Made by a program: the position numbers and the translations under genes. This document shows positions 34,877 to 44,330 of a stretch of DNA of 54,136 nt, piece after piece. The number at the start of each line of letters is the position of its first letter. The first letter of the stretch is position 1. The notes under the pieces are model-generated. The model was not told the origin of the DNA. It saw only the letters and a list, made by a program, of their open reading frames with translations, and ran no database searches. The DNA is from SKVR01 sp037441525 (lineage in GTDB: Bacteria > Bacteroidota > Bacteroidia > Bacteroidales > UBA7960), in the NCBI GenBank assembly GCA_037441525.1, contig JBBISA010000024.1, positions 1 to 54,136 on the forward strand, in the 5' to 3' direction.

Positions 34877-37800
34877 ACACTTCCAAACTTATACTCCGCA
34901 CCCTCCGTCATTACCCCTGGTCGCATCTGGCCACATCGGCAGGTATTGCTGTTGCTACGGCTATAATTTGCGGGGCATTGATCATCGGGTATTCGCTGAC
35001 GCGCAGCCTTGAGCAGATCGTTGAGTACAGGCTGGGCAACATTTCCCACACCATCACAGCCGGCGAAAGGCTTTTTACAGGGCAACTGGTTTATAATATT
35101 GCGCAAAAGGAGGATTTGGAAATTACACCCATACTGAAAACCGATGCCATTGTGAGTGTGCAGGGCAGTGATGCCCGTATTAACCGGGTGCAGATTTGGG
35201 GTGTGGATGCAGGATTTGCTGAAATAGCGGGAGGGGAGTGGCCTCAGAAGGAAATTAAACCTGGCGAAGTATTGGTGAGTGAAAATGTTGCATTAAGGCT
35301 GGGGGTTACCTCTGGCGATTTTTTACTTCTGCGGATGCGTTCCATCAATCCCATACCCGGAAATACCCCTTTTGTATCTGATGCCGGACAAACCGTTACC
35401 CGCAGGGTACAGGTGCGCGATGTGCTTTCACGCCATCAGCTGGGGCATTTCAATATGCAATCGTCACAAACAGCCCCGCTCAACATTTTTGTTAACCTGG
35501 CCTGGCTGCAGGAGGTAATGGAGCTGGATGATATGGTAAACATGGCCGTGATGGCATCATCCGGTGATGCCTCCTGGACTGAAATTGCCGATGGTTTGCA
35601 AAGGAACCTTTCACCCGATGACCTTGGCCTGAACCTTAACCTTTCACACGATGGCCATCAATGGAAACTAACCGCCAACCGGGTATTTATCGACGATTAC
35701 CTGAGCGCCCATATCCTTGACGTATTTCCTGAAAGCCGCGCTTTCCTTACCTATTTTGCCAATTCCCTTTCGGAAGCTGAAAGTAATACACCTTACTCTT
35801 TTGTATCAGCAGTTTCCGGTCACTCTATGATAAATACTTCAGGCGATATGGCCATCAACCAATGGCTGGCCAATGATCTTGGGGCAGGGGTGGGTGATAG
35901 CCTGCTCATGCGTTATTTTGTGGTAGGCCCATTGCGCGAACTGGAAGAAAAGGAAGAAAAATTTCGTATCAGTGCCATCGTTCCTATGGCCGAAGCTGTG
36001 AAAGACAGTATTCTCATGCCCCATTTGCCGGGCCTGTCAGATGCAGGCAGCTGCCGCGACTGGGATACAGGTATTCCCATCGATCTCGATCTCATAAGAC
36101 AAAAGGACGAAGATTACTGGGATACATACCGTGGAACCCCCAAAGCGTGGATATTGCTTGAAAAAGGACAGCAATTGTGGCAGAACCGGTTTGGCAACCT
36201 TACCACGATATTAATCTCTGCTAAGAACCTTGATCGATATAAAATTGATCATCTGATTGTAGAAAATGCCGATCCCTTTATCCTTGAGTTTCGCATTAAC
36301 CCGGTAATAGAGCAGGGCCTTACAGCAGCCCGGGGTGGAGTCGATTTCGGACAGTTGTTTGCCGGATTGGGGATGTTTATCATCATTTCGGGTTTGTTAC
36401 TTACGGTATTACTGGTGCAGTTCAACCTGAAGCGGCGCGAAGAACAAATTAAACTGTTTGCTTCGCTGGGGTTTTCCAAAGCATTGATCAGGAAGATTAT
36501 ACTGGCTGAAAATCTGTTGGTGGTGGGTGTGGGCTCCCTTATTGGTGTTGGACTTTCGGTAATTTATACCCGGCTGGTTTTCAATGGCCTGAACCGCATC
36601 TGGTTCGATATTGTGCGAACAGATGTATTGCAATTGCATTTCAATGGATTTAACCTTGCTATGGGTTGGCTCGCCGGAATTGTTCTGGGAATGGTGGCTG
36701 TTTACTGGGGGATCGGAAAGATCGTTAGGGAAAGCATTTCAGCAAAGGATGAAAATCAGAAAGCTCAGAACAGGCGATGGAAATGGTCAAACCGCCTTGC
36801 CATAGCAGTTACTTGTATAACCATAATTTTTGGATTATATGCAATGCTGTTTGCAGGGTCAACCAGCCTGTTTGCCTGGCTTACCACTGGTATCTTTCTG
36901 CTTTTAACCATTTTACTTTGGCTTTACAATGGATTGAAAGCGGAAACCCGCGCTATTGCTACGGATATTCAATCGAACCTGCTGGCCTGGAAAAATCTTA
37001 CCCGCAATCCGTTGCGAAGCTTTACCATTCTTATACTGCTGGCACTGGGCAGTTTTGTGATTGTGGTTACAGCGGCAAACTATAAAGACATAGCAATTGA
37101 TCCTTCTGACCGGTCGGGTGGCACCGGTGGGTTTCATTACATGGCCGAAACTACCGTTCCCTTCCTTCAAAACCTGAATGACCCCAACCTACGCTATGAC
37201 CTGAATATACCCGATGATCTTGAAATTATCCAGTTTCTAAGCGTTTATGCCGACGATGCCAGCTGTCACAACCTCAACCGTGTGGCCAATCCCCGTATCC
37301 TGGCAACCGATCCCGGATCGCTCTCAGGCCGGTTTTCCTTTGCTGCAACCCATCGATTGCTCAATAGTGATGATCCATGGGGCTCTCTTAACCAGGAGCA
37401 TCAGGGGTTTATTCCCGCCATTGCCGACCAGAGTGTTATACAGTGGGGGTTAGGCCTGGGTGTGGGCGATACCCTTTTTTACACCAACAGCAGGGGAGAG
37501 GAGATACGCTTGCTATTGATTGGAGGACTTGAAAATTCTGTTTTGCAAGGCAATGTGGTTATCTCGGCCACCCACTTTTTCAACCATTTCCCGGGTAGCG
37601 ATGGCTCCGGGGTATTTCTGCTGGAAGCCCCAAATCATGACACCCTCGAACTTGAAAACGAACTTGCCTTTGTTTTCCGCGATTTTGGATGGGAAATGGT
37701 TTCTACGGTTGATAAGCTGGCTGGCTTCAATTCGGTAGAGAACACTTACCTGCAGATATTTTTTCTGATGGGGGCTTTGGGCATGTTGTTAGGAACCATA

Positions 37801-38118
37801 GGGCTGGCCATTGTAATTGCCCGCAGTATGCTTGAGCGGCGGGCCGAAATATCTCTGTTTAATGCACTGGGTTTTAGCGAGTTGTTGATCCGCAAAATCT
37901 TTTTCTCTGAATACAGCTTATTGTTTCTTGCAGGCATCCTTACAGGTACACTGTCGGCCGCCATCGCCACTATGCCCACCTGGCTTGCGGGTTCGCAAAA
38001 TGTATCGCCGCAATTTCTTGTGGGGGTTCTGACGGTTATCCTGGTCAATGGACTGTTCTGGATTGGATTGATACCGGCGGTGATGCTTAAGAGATCAGAA
38101 GTTACAAACGAAACCTAA
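34873..38118 (+). CDS. Large FtsX-type ABC transporter permease
   Basis: A 1081-residue permease. An N-terminal membrane helix (about 22-45) precedes a large periplasmic MacB-like domain, and the first FtsX block (about 490-620, with RRREEQIKLFASLGFSKALI-type text) is followed by further helices, a second periplasmic domain, and a second FtsX block near the C-terminus (ERRAEISLFNALGFSELLI). This two-block ABC3 form is that of long LolE/MacB-like permeases that move lipoproteins or large substrates outward. It works with the upstream ATPase, sharing an ATGA overlap. Confidence 0.88.
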   Translation: MNTSKLILRTLRHYPWSHLATSAGIAVATAIICGALIIGYSLTRSLEQIVEYRLGNISHTITAGERLFTGQLVYNIAQKEDLEITPILKTDAIVSVQGSDARINRVQIWGVDAGFAEIAGGEWPQKEIKPGEVLVSENVALRLGVTSGDFLLLRMRSINPIPGNTPFVSDAGQTVTRRVQVRDVLSRHQLGHFNMQSSQTAPLNIFVNLAWLQEVMELDDMVNMAVMASSGDASWTEIADGLQRNLSPDDLGLNLNLSHDGHQWKLTANRVFIDDYLSAHILDVFPESRAFLTYFANSLSEAESNTPYSFVSAVSGHSMINTSGDMAINQWLANDLGAGVGDSLLMRYFVVGPLRELEEKEEKFRISAIVPMAEAVKDSILMPHLPGLSDAGSCRDWDTGIPIDLDLIRQKDEDYWDTYRGTPKAWILLEKGQQLWQNRFGNLTTILISAKNLDRYKIDHLIVENADPFILEFRINPVIEQGLTAARGGVDFGQLFAGLGMFIIISGLLLTVLLVQFNLKRREEQIKLFASLGFSKALIRKIILAENLLVVGVGSLIGVGLSVIYTRLVFNGLNRIWFDIVRTDVLQLHFNGFNLAMGWLAGIVLGMVAVYWGIGKIVRESISAKDENQKAQNRRWKWSNRLAIAVTCITIIFGLYAMLFAGSTSLFAWLTTGIFLLLTILLWLYNGLKAETRAIATDIQSNLLAWKNLTRNPLRSFTILILLALGSFVIVVTAANYKDIAIDPSDRSGGTGGFHYMAETTVPFLQNLNDPNLRYDLNIPDDLEIIQFLSVYADDASCHNLNRVANPRILATDPGSLSGRFSFAATHRLLNSDDPWGSLNQEHQGFIPAIADQSVIQWGLGLGVGDTLFYTNSRGEEIRLLLIGGLENSVLQGNVVISATHFFNHFPGSDGSGVFLLEAPNHDTLELENELAFVFRDFGWEMVSTVDKLAGFNSVENTYLQIFFLMGALGMLLGTIGLAIVIARSMLERRAEISLFNALGFSELLIRKIFFSEYSLLFLAGILTGTLSAAIATMPTWLAGSQNVSPQFLVGVLTVILVNGLFWIGLIPAVMLKRSEVTNET

Positions 38119-38325
38119 TGAGCCATTTACTCCCGCTAAGGAATGGATAAAGTAGTAATACATAATCATTGACACGGGCAGGCAAAGATGATTGATTAAT
38201 ATTTTAATTATACCAGTCAATATAATGGCGTAAGCTTTTTTTCTTTAACACAGTTTGCAATTATAAAGGTTTGTAAAGATTATTAATTGATCAGGCAGAA
38301 AGTATGAAAAAATCTTATTCATAAG

Positions 38326-38916
38326 ATGGAAGATGATATAAGGATATTTCTTAACAACATGAAATCAACCTGCCCCGGGTTGAGCAACCCGGAGCTTGAT
38401 TGCTTTGCTAAAGGTCTTGAAACAAAAATCCTGAAGAAAAAGGACTTTTTTATCCCATCAGGACAAATCCAGAAAGAAGTGGGTTTTATAACTCGGGGGC
38501 TTATCCGGTCATTTTTTATCGATAATAACAGCAATGAAAAAACGGTTAGATTTTATGCTGAGAATGATTATGCAACCCATTAAACTGCCTTTATAACCCG
38601 AAGGCCCGGCAAGTATTCCTTTCAGTGCCTCGAAGATACTCGCCTTGTTTGTTTAAGTTATGAACACATGCAATGGGGTTACACCCATTTTCCAAAGTTT
38701 GAAAAATATGGAAGATTAATCGCTGAAGAAATATTAAAAATGCAGCAATACCGTATCGAAAGTTTCATTTTTCAAACTGCCGAAGAACGCTATATCGATT
38801 TTATTCACCATTATCCCGGTTTGTTCAACAGGGTGTCAATTTCCCATCTTTGCAGCTACCTGGGCATTGAAAGACAATCTCTAACCCGGATACGACAGAA
38901 ATTAGCCCGGAAGTAG
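38326..38916 (+). pseudogene. Crp/Fnr-family regulator broken by one in-frame TAA
   Basis: Both halves read in one frame as a Crp/Fnr transcription factor. The N-terminal cyclic-nucleotide-binding-like half is KKDFFIPSGQIQKEVGFITR with FYAENDYATH. After a TAA at 38581-38583 the frame continues TAFITRRPGKYSFQCLEDTR, the dimer helix, and an HTH with RVSISHLCSYLGIERQSLTR. The family has an aromatic residue, usually Tyr, in the ATHYTAF position, so TAT/TAC to TAA is the simplest change. No indel is present. It is immediately upstream of, and probably regulated, the alpha/beta hydrolase gene, which is broken the same way. Confidence 0.82.
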
Positions 38917-39013
38917 TTTTTTATATTTTTTGACTCATTTGTGTCAATATAAAGTCCCTTTTCATGACCAAATTTGCCTTATCAATTATTACAAAACGGC
39001 ATACTATTGAACC

Positions 39014-39859
39014 ATGAAAACAATCAGTCTAACGCTGGGGATGTCCCTGATTACGGTAAATTTGCCGGCACAACGAACCAACATTTGGGAAAAGACCTAT
39101 ATCAACACTTTAGTAGGAAAGATCGCTGTTTTTCACAAGCCATCTCTCTCAGATCAAATACCGGTAATTTTTCTGCATGGTGTGTATTTCGATCACAATT
39201 TATGGGATGGGCAGATAGCTGCAATTAATGACAGAAAAGTATTTGCTATTGATGTGCCCATGCACGGTAAAAGTAAAACAAATATAAAAAAGGACTGGGA
39301 TTTGGATGATTGTGCCAAAATGCTTCTGGAAATCATTGATAGTTTAAAATTAGAAAAAGTTATTGCAATTGGCCATTCCTGGGGCAGTATGACCATTTTG
39401 CGGGCAGCTAATTAAAATCCGAAGGTATTTGCATCGTTCGGATTATGAAATATGCCCTTCAGAGAGCATTCAAAATTTGAAAAGTTTATGATACGACTTC
39501 AACATTCTGGTTTGTTGTTCAAAGGCTTTTGTATGAAACAGGCTGCGAAAGCCTTAATGACCAGAGAAAGTCATTATAACAACCCCGGTCTGATGGAGCA
39601 ATTGATCAGCCCTATGGGTAAGCTATCACGAAAAGAGATCAGGTACACCAGCAAAGCCGTTAGGATTGATGCGATGGATGCCACTGAGCTAATGCAAAAC
39701 CTAAAGATGCCCGTAATAGCTTTGGTTGGTGAGAAAGATTATGTGGGGGCACCGCCCGGAATAGAAACAATCGTTGTTAAAGGCGGGCATGTAAGCCCCT
39801 TGGAAACTCCCGATGAAGTGAATAATCTCATCTTGAAGATTATTGGATTGGCAAAATAA
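39014..39859 (+). pseudogene. Alpha/beta hydrolase broken by in-frame TAA and TGA
   Basis: A 281-codon hydrolase read in one frame across two stops. A signal peptide (about 1-18) is followed by VIFLHGVYFDHNLWDGQ (oxyanion loop), the nucleophile elbow GHSWGSM (Ser122), a late ALVGEKDYVG (Asp) and GGHVSPLETPDEV (His). All three catalytic residues are therefore kept. TAA is at 39413-39415 (after ILRAAN) and TGA at 39446-39448, between FASFGL and NMPFREHSKF, where homologues have Cys. The complete triad and lack of frameshift mean the breaks are recent, are sequencing artefacts, or are read through. Confidence 0.82.
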
Positions 39860-40921
39860 CATTTCTATTGTCTCAGAAGACTCGCCAAGGAAGTATAAAA
39901 ACCTTTTAAAATTATAGAGCATTTTCAATCATATTGTATGCTTTAGCTATCTGATAAAAGATATACTTAGGGTAATTATCGTTTATTGTTGGGGATGTGA
40001 ATAGCATCGTTGTTTGGTGTTTTATGGTTCGTTTTTCTTCTGTAAAAATCATTACTGATATTCGTTCCGGGTTAGTCCGTTCGATTATTATCCCGTATTG
40101 TGCCAATTAGTTTATTATGGTCAAACCGGGCATCTTTTCAATTGTAATCAGTATAACTTACGTATCTAATGTGGCCTAAATCTATTCGTGGCTTAGACCC
40201 TATTATCAATCATTTTGCAATAGAAGTTACACTAATTGTATGCCCGAATTAGTCATTAGGAATGCAATGAACTAATGACTTAGCCGGGTCTAGCCCCGCT
40301 TCAGAAAAAGAGCTAAAGACAAATTTGGGATTAATTCATTCGCTTCTCTTATATAATTGCGTTTTACAGTTTTTTCTTTCCTCTTTTCCTAACCTCCCTT
40401 CCCAAAAACCTGACAGCATCAGAACAATTAATTTCAATAGGTACAAATTTTTTCTTAAAGGCAAGTTTGATGATGATCACGAAGGCTTTTAGCTGAGAAA
40501 AACCATGATAAGTAATTAGCTTGTTGCATTGCTGATAAAATATAAGGTGTTGAGTTGATGTAGAATTATTAGCCTGTTATCAAAACTTCTATAGCCGAGA
40601 CGTAAATTTGGGGAAGTAACAAACAAATAAACAATTGTTCAAATTAACATTAATTTGATATAAACTTCAGATTTACTAAAGCAAAACTTAATGTGTCTTT
40701 CACAGGTTGGTTTTATGAATTGTTTAGTTTTGTTCGATTTCTTAGTGATGCTATGTAATAAAATCCAATAATAAAATCATTATTTTCTTAAAAAGAACAT
40801 CCATGCGCAGCGTATATTTTAGATTTATAAATTAAATAAATAGATGTATGTAGTTTATTCTGTTAATATATTGTTATGTCGCAATATTTCCAATAGACTT
40901 ATTAAGTTTTATTCAATTTGC
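39860..40921. other. AT-rich region of about 1 kb with possible gene remnants
   Basis: It holds no intact gene. On the minus strand 39912-40133 can read as MPGLTIIN, a TAA (40107-40109), then LAQYGIIIERTNPERISVMI and on to a normal stop. Also on the minus strand, 40364-40576 is an open frame without any Met, ending VRFLGREVRKRGKKKL. Neither belongs to a family I recognise. The first copy of a degenerate motif (GAACTAATGACTTAGCC, from 40269) lies here, resembling one at 49770. Confidence 0.4.
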
Positions 40922-41680
40922 ATGAAAAACATTATTCTGATAATTTGTCATTTGATAACAACTGTTTATGCTCATTGCCAGGGGTTAAAGAAAATCGATA
41001 TTGAAACCTATTATGTTGCAGATTCGCTGGATGAAGGAAAATCAGGTCTTCCCAAAAATGCCGTTTCATACCGGATTTTTGCAGAATTGGAGCATGGATA
41101 TAGCCTTCAGGTCATTTTTGGTTTTCCCCTCAACCCGGTCATTATTGGCTCCACTACAGGTTTTTATAATCATAACTGGGGCGGAGATATAGGGGATATG
41201 ATTGAGCCACTTTACCTCAATGCCAATAACCTGGCGTTTGATTCATGGTTAACCATTGGGGTGGCCACCAAATCTCACCTCGGAATAGCGTTGAAGGAAG
41301 ACATAGACGGTTCTATAGTGAGTAAAGAAAGCCTGAAAGAGGTAGATGGTCTTTTTAAAAGTGATATACCACAGATATTTAAATACAACCTCGATTTGAA
41401 AATATTTGAGTATGGAGAGCCCGAAAAGATACTCTTCGCAGATAATGGGCTTATTGCTGTTTTGGGCGGTTTTGTTGGGCCCACATCAAACAATAAAATC
41501 TTACTGGCACAACTTACCACAGATGGCGAATTGTTTTTTCAGTTTAATATACAGCTGGGGACTCCTGATGGCAATTTCGTTCAATATGTGGCCCGTAATC
41601 CTGGTGCAGGCCAAATTCAATTTAATGGTTTATCTTATGGAAACATCCCTGATATTATCATAGAAAAAGCCACACCATGA
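40922..41680 (+). CDS. Secreted N-domain paralogue 1 without a sorting tail
   Basis: A 252-residue exported protein. Start at 40922 (MKNIILIICHLITTVYAHCQ) gives a clean signal peptide, better than the upstream ATG at 40844. The rest is one domain shared with the genes at 42019, 47500 and 51042. Hallmarks are NAVSYRIFAEL, HGYSLQVIFG, TTGFYNHNWG, FDSWLTIGVATK and LLAQLTTDGELFF. It has no T9SS tail. Its stop overlaps the next gene's start (ATGA, 41677-41680), which encodes a membrane-tethered dockerin, so the two are probably made together. I recognise no named family. Confidence 0.7.
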   Translation: MKNIILIICHLITTVYAHCQGLKKIDIETYYVADSLDEGKSGLPKNAVSYRIFAELEHGYSLQVIFGFPLNPVIIGSTTGFYNHNWGGDIGDMIEPLYLNANNLAFDSWLTIGVATKSHLGIALKEDIDGSIVSKESLKEVDGLFKSDIPQIFKYNLDLKIFEYGEPEKILFADNGLIAVLGGFVGPTSNNKILLAQLTTDGELFFQFNIQLGTPDGNFVQYVARNPGAGQIQFNGLSYGNIPDIIIEKATP

Positions 41681-41961
41681 AGAAGAACAAACGTTTTCCC
41701 CTTTTTCTGCTGGCAGCAGCTGTGTTAATGATTATCGTATTCCTATCATTTAAGCTCTCTGCCCGAAATCCCAGATGTCCTACCGACTTAAATAGAGATG
41801 GGATTACCAATGATCAGGATTTACTCTTGTTTAATGCATCATATAATACGGAATGTAATACATTTTTCAAAAAGTGTCCCACAGATTTCAACCGCGATGG
41901 ATTAATAAACTCTGCCGATTTGAGAATTTTGATCGGAAACATGGGAAAGTCTTGCGAATAA
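41677..41961 (+). CDS. Small membrane-anchored dockerin-repeat protein
   Basis: A 94-residue protein: a membrane segment (about 7-27) and then two F-hand dockerin repeats, DLNRDGITNDQDLLLFNASY and DFNRDGLINSADLRILIGNM, each with the Asp/Asn calcium ligands of type I dockerins. CPTD at the start of each repeat and a C-terminal Cys suggest a disulphide. Dockerins bind cohesins to assemble extracellular complexes; a cohesin-like scaffold is encoded at 51042. A protein of only an anchor and a dockerin is unusual and could tether cohesin-bearing partners. It overlaps the preceding gene by four bases. Confidence 0.82.
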   Translation: MKKNKRFPLFLLAAAVLMIIVFLSFKLSARNPRCPTDLNRDGITNDQDLLLFNASYNTECNTFFKKCPTDFNRDGLINSADLRILIGNMGKSCE

Positions 41962-42018
41962 ATAATTCATTATGAACAACATAGCATTTGTTTAAAACCC
42001 AAAAAACAAACCAACAAC

Positions 42019-44178
42019 ATGAAGACAATTTTTTTTACAGTAGTTGTATTTTTTTCCATCATCCTTGCAAAGGGACAAGGATTTGATAGTATTTATGTCG
42101 AAAAAATTCCTGTTTCACAACAGGCTATTGCAGAAGACCCCAATCTTAATTTAAATTCTGTTACTTACAGAGTATTTGTTTGCATGAAACCAGGTTATAG
42201 CTTGGCTACTGTACAAGGTACCTTTGCCAATCCTTTGCTTTTTAAAACAACAACAAAATTCTACAACCATGACGATGGCGAAGTAATACCATTATTCAGG
42301 CCTATCCCCAAAATGACCGAAGCATTATATTACGATTCATGGATTACTATTGGTCAGTATAGCCGCATGACATCTGCTTCACAACTGGTTCCCCTCTCTG
42401 AGGACACAGATGGCGTAAAAGATGGCATCATGCTGGGCGCCGTGACCAATGCTACACAACTTGACCCTGCCACTAATTTCGAAATAATCTGGGGCTATGA
42501 AATGGGTCTCAATGCCGATTTTAATACACCAGGCTATGACCCCGAAAATGTTATCTGGTATGCTGCAGGTGGTGTTTCAGGGGTTGGACCATCCAATTCT
42601 GTTTGTATCGGTCAGTTTACTACTGATGGCCAGTTTTCTATGGATTTGGGATTTCGAATAGTCCATGAAGTAAAAGATTCGAGGGTATTTATAGTACGTG
42701 AAAAAATTGAAAGTGATCAGATTCTTACCAATAAAATAATCTTCCCTCCCAATAAAAAGCCTTCTGTGCAATTAACAGGCCCTGCAAATGGAAGTGTTTA
42801 TAAAATGGGTGAAAAGGTAAATATTTCTGCCATTGCTTCAGATATAGACGGTACAATAGCAAGTTTAAGTTTCTTTGTAAATGGTAATATGTGGGGGACT
42901 TTTACAGATGGCCCTTATGTTGTTGAGTATACGGTAGATAGAAAAGGCTCAATCCCTATTTATGCTGTCACGGTTGATGACCGCTTCGGTAGAGACACCA
43001 CCGGGGTAATTAACATTTTTTCAACTCTGCAACCAAACGTTAAATTGATTTCGCCACAAAGTAATGCCACATACGAAATGGGGCAGAAAGTTGCTATTGA
43101 AGCAAACGCACAGTCGCCTGATGGTCAGATTGTAAAGGTAGAGTTTTACATAAATGACCAACTGATTTCTACAGTAACAGGAGCTCCCTATCGTATGGAG
43201 TGGACTGCGGATGTTGTCGGCACCAGGCTTATTCAGGCGAAGGTTTACGATAATCTTAACGGAGTTGCTTTATCTGGTGTTGTAAGTATTAATGTTAATG
43301 CTGCTGGTAACAAACCTCCTGTTGTTAACATTGTTTCTCCTGAAGATGGATTGGTAGTGCTGATTAACCAAACAATTACCCTTAAGGCAAGTGTACGGGA
43401 TGATGACCCTGGTGATCTGATAAGCAAAGTTGAGTTCTTTTCAAATGATATTAAAATAGGTGAGGCATTAACCGCTCCATTCGATTTTGTATGGTCAAAT
43501 GCCATCAGCGGAAGTATGAAAATAAAAGCCAAAGCCACCGACAACCGAGGGGGGTCTTCTTTCTCTCCGGAAATTACAATTACCTATAATATCCCGCCCT
43601 TTGTGGCTATAACTCTACCATTATCAGGGGCATCTATTCTTACTGAAACTATTTTTTCAATATTTGCTTCCTCTACAGATGCCGATGGTACTATAACCAA
43701 AGTTGCACTTTTTGTTGATGATATTTATAAGGGTGATTTTGTCCGGAATGCGGGCAACAATTATTCCATTAGCCTAAAAATTGATGAACCGGGTATGAAA
43801 ACCTTTAAGGCTGTCGCTACTGATAACCATAATGCATTTTTTTCGTCAGAACCAATCAGTATTACCTTTACTCCAGTTGGAACTCACTTTGTTAAAGCAC
43901 CTGAAAACAAGACAGTTTGGGCGTACCCAAACCCTGCCAATGATTTTGTAACAATCAGGTTTAGTGACACAATGGAAGGTACTTCTGTAAGGTGTCAGAT
44001 GTTAGATGCATTGGGTAGGGTAGCATTACTTAAGGATTTTAATAATCTTTCAGCAGGTGAAAACTCTATTCAAATTGATTTAACGCAACTTCCTTCAGGG
44101 ATATACTTTTTGAAAACCAGCAATACAGAAGGCTCAAAATCAGAAGTTATCAGAATTTTAAAAAAGGATAATAAATAA
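42019..44178 (+). CDS. N-domain paralogue 2 with bacterial Ig repeats and T9SS tail
   Basis: A 719-residue surface protein. The signal peptide (about 1-20) is followed by the shared N-domain (about 22-230: SVTYRVFVCMKPGYSL, TTKFYNHDDG, YDSWITIGQ, EDTDG and CIGQFTTDGQFS). Four Big_9-type Ig-like repeats follow (about 245-620), each with GxxxxxGxxVxIxAxxxDxDG and a VEFxxN strand. The C-terminus is a T9SS type A sorting domain with YPNPANDFVTIRF. It should be exported to the outer face of the outer membrane by type IX secretion. It lies 57 bases after the dockerin gene and just before the TonB receptor. Confidence 0.82.
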   Translation: MKTIFFTVVVFFSIILAKGQGFDSIYVEKIPVSQQAIAEDPNLNLNSVTYRVFVCMKPGYSLATVQGTFANPLLFKTTTKFYNHDDGEVIPLFRPIPKMTEALYYDSWITIGQYSRMTSASQLVPLSEDTDGVKDGIMLGAVTNATQLDPATNFEIIWGYEMGLNADFNTPGYDPENVIWYAAGGVSGVGPSNSVCIGQFTTDGQFSMDLGFRIVHEVKDSRVFIVREKIESDQILTNKIIFPPNKKPSVQLTGPANGSVYKMGEKVNISAIASDIDGTIASLSFFVNGNMWGTFTDGPYVVEYTVDRKGSIPIYAVTVDDRFGRDTTGVINIFSTLQPNVKLISPQSNATYEMGQKVAIEANAQSPDGQIVKVEFYINDQLISTVTGAPYRMEWTADVVGTRLIQAKVYDNLNGVALSGVVSINVNAAGNKPPVVNIVSPEDGLVVLINQTITLKASVRDDDPGDLISKVEFFSNDIKIGEALTAPFDFVWSNAISGSMKIKAKATDNRGGSSFSPEITITYNIPPFVAITLPLSGASILTETIFSIFASSTDADGTITKVALFVDDIYKGDFVRNAGNNYSISLKIDEPGMKTFKAVATDNHNAFFSSEPISITFTPVGTHFVKAPENKTVWAYPNPANDFVTIRFSDTMEGTSVRCQMLDALGRVALLKDFNNLSAGENSIQIDLTQLPSGIYFLKTSNTEGSKSEVIRILKKDNK

Positions 44179-44330
44179 AAGCAATGGGAATCATTATGAA
44201 TTTGGATGAAGCCAATAGTTGCAAGCCAAATACTATTACCAATCAGTACAGGTTTTTTTTCATTTATCCCAACCCAAGGCTCTATAAATTTGATTTAGTG
44301 GTTTTTCGCTGTTGTTGTGATTGGTTAAAA

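Noticed and set aside
232..39859. Global reassignment of TAA to Tyr
   Set aside because: Many intact genes here end on TAA at the expected length, so reassignment would fuse or extend them.
40844..40921. Upstream ATG of the first N-domain gene
   Set aside because: The ATG at 40922 gives a clean signal peptide; the upstream residues do not look like one.
44184..44330. Upstream start of the TonB receptor
   Set aside because: The extra 49 residues have no family support, and the Met at 44331 starts a normal signal peptide.
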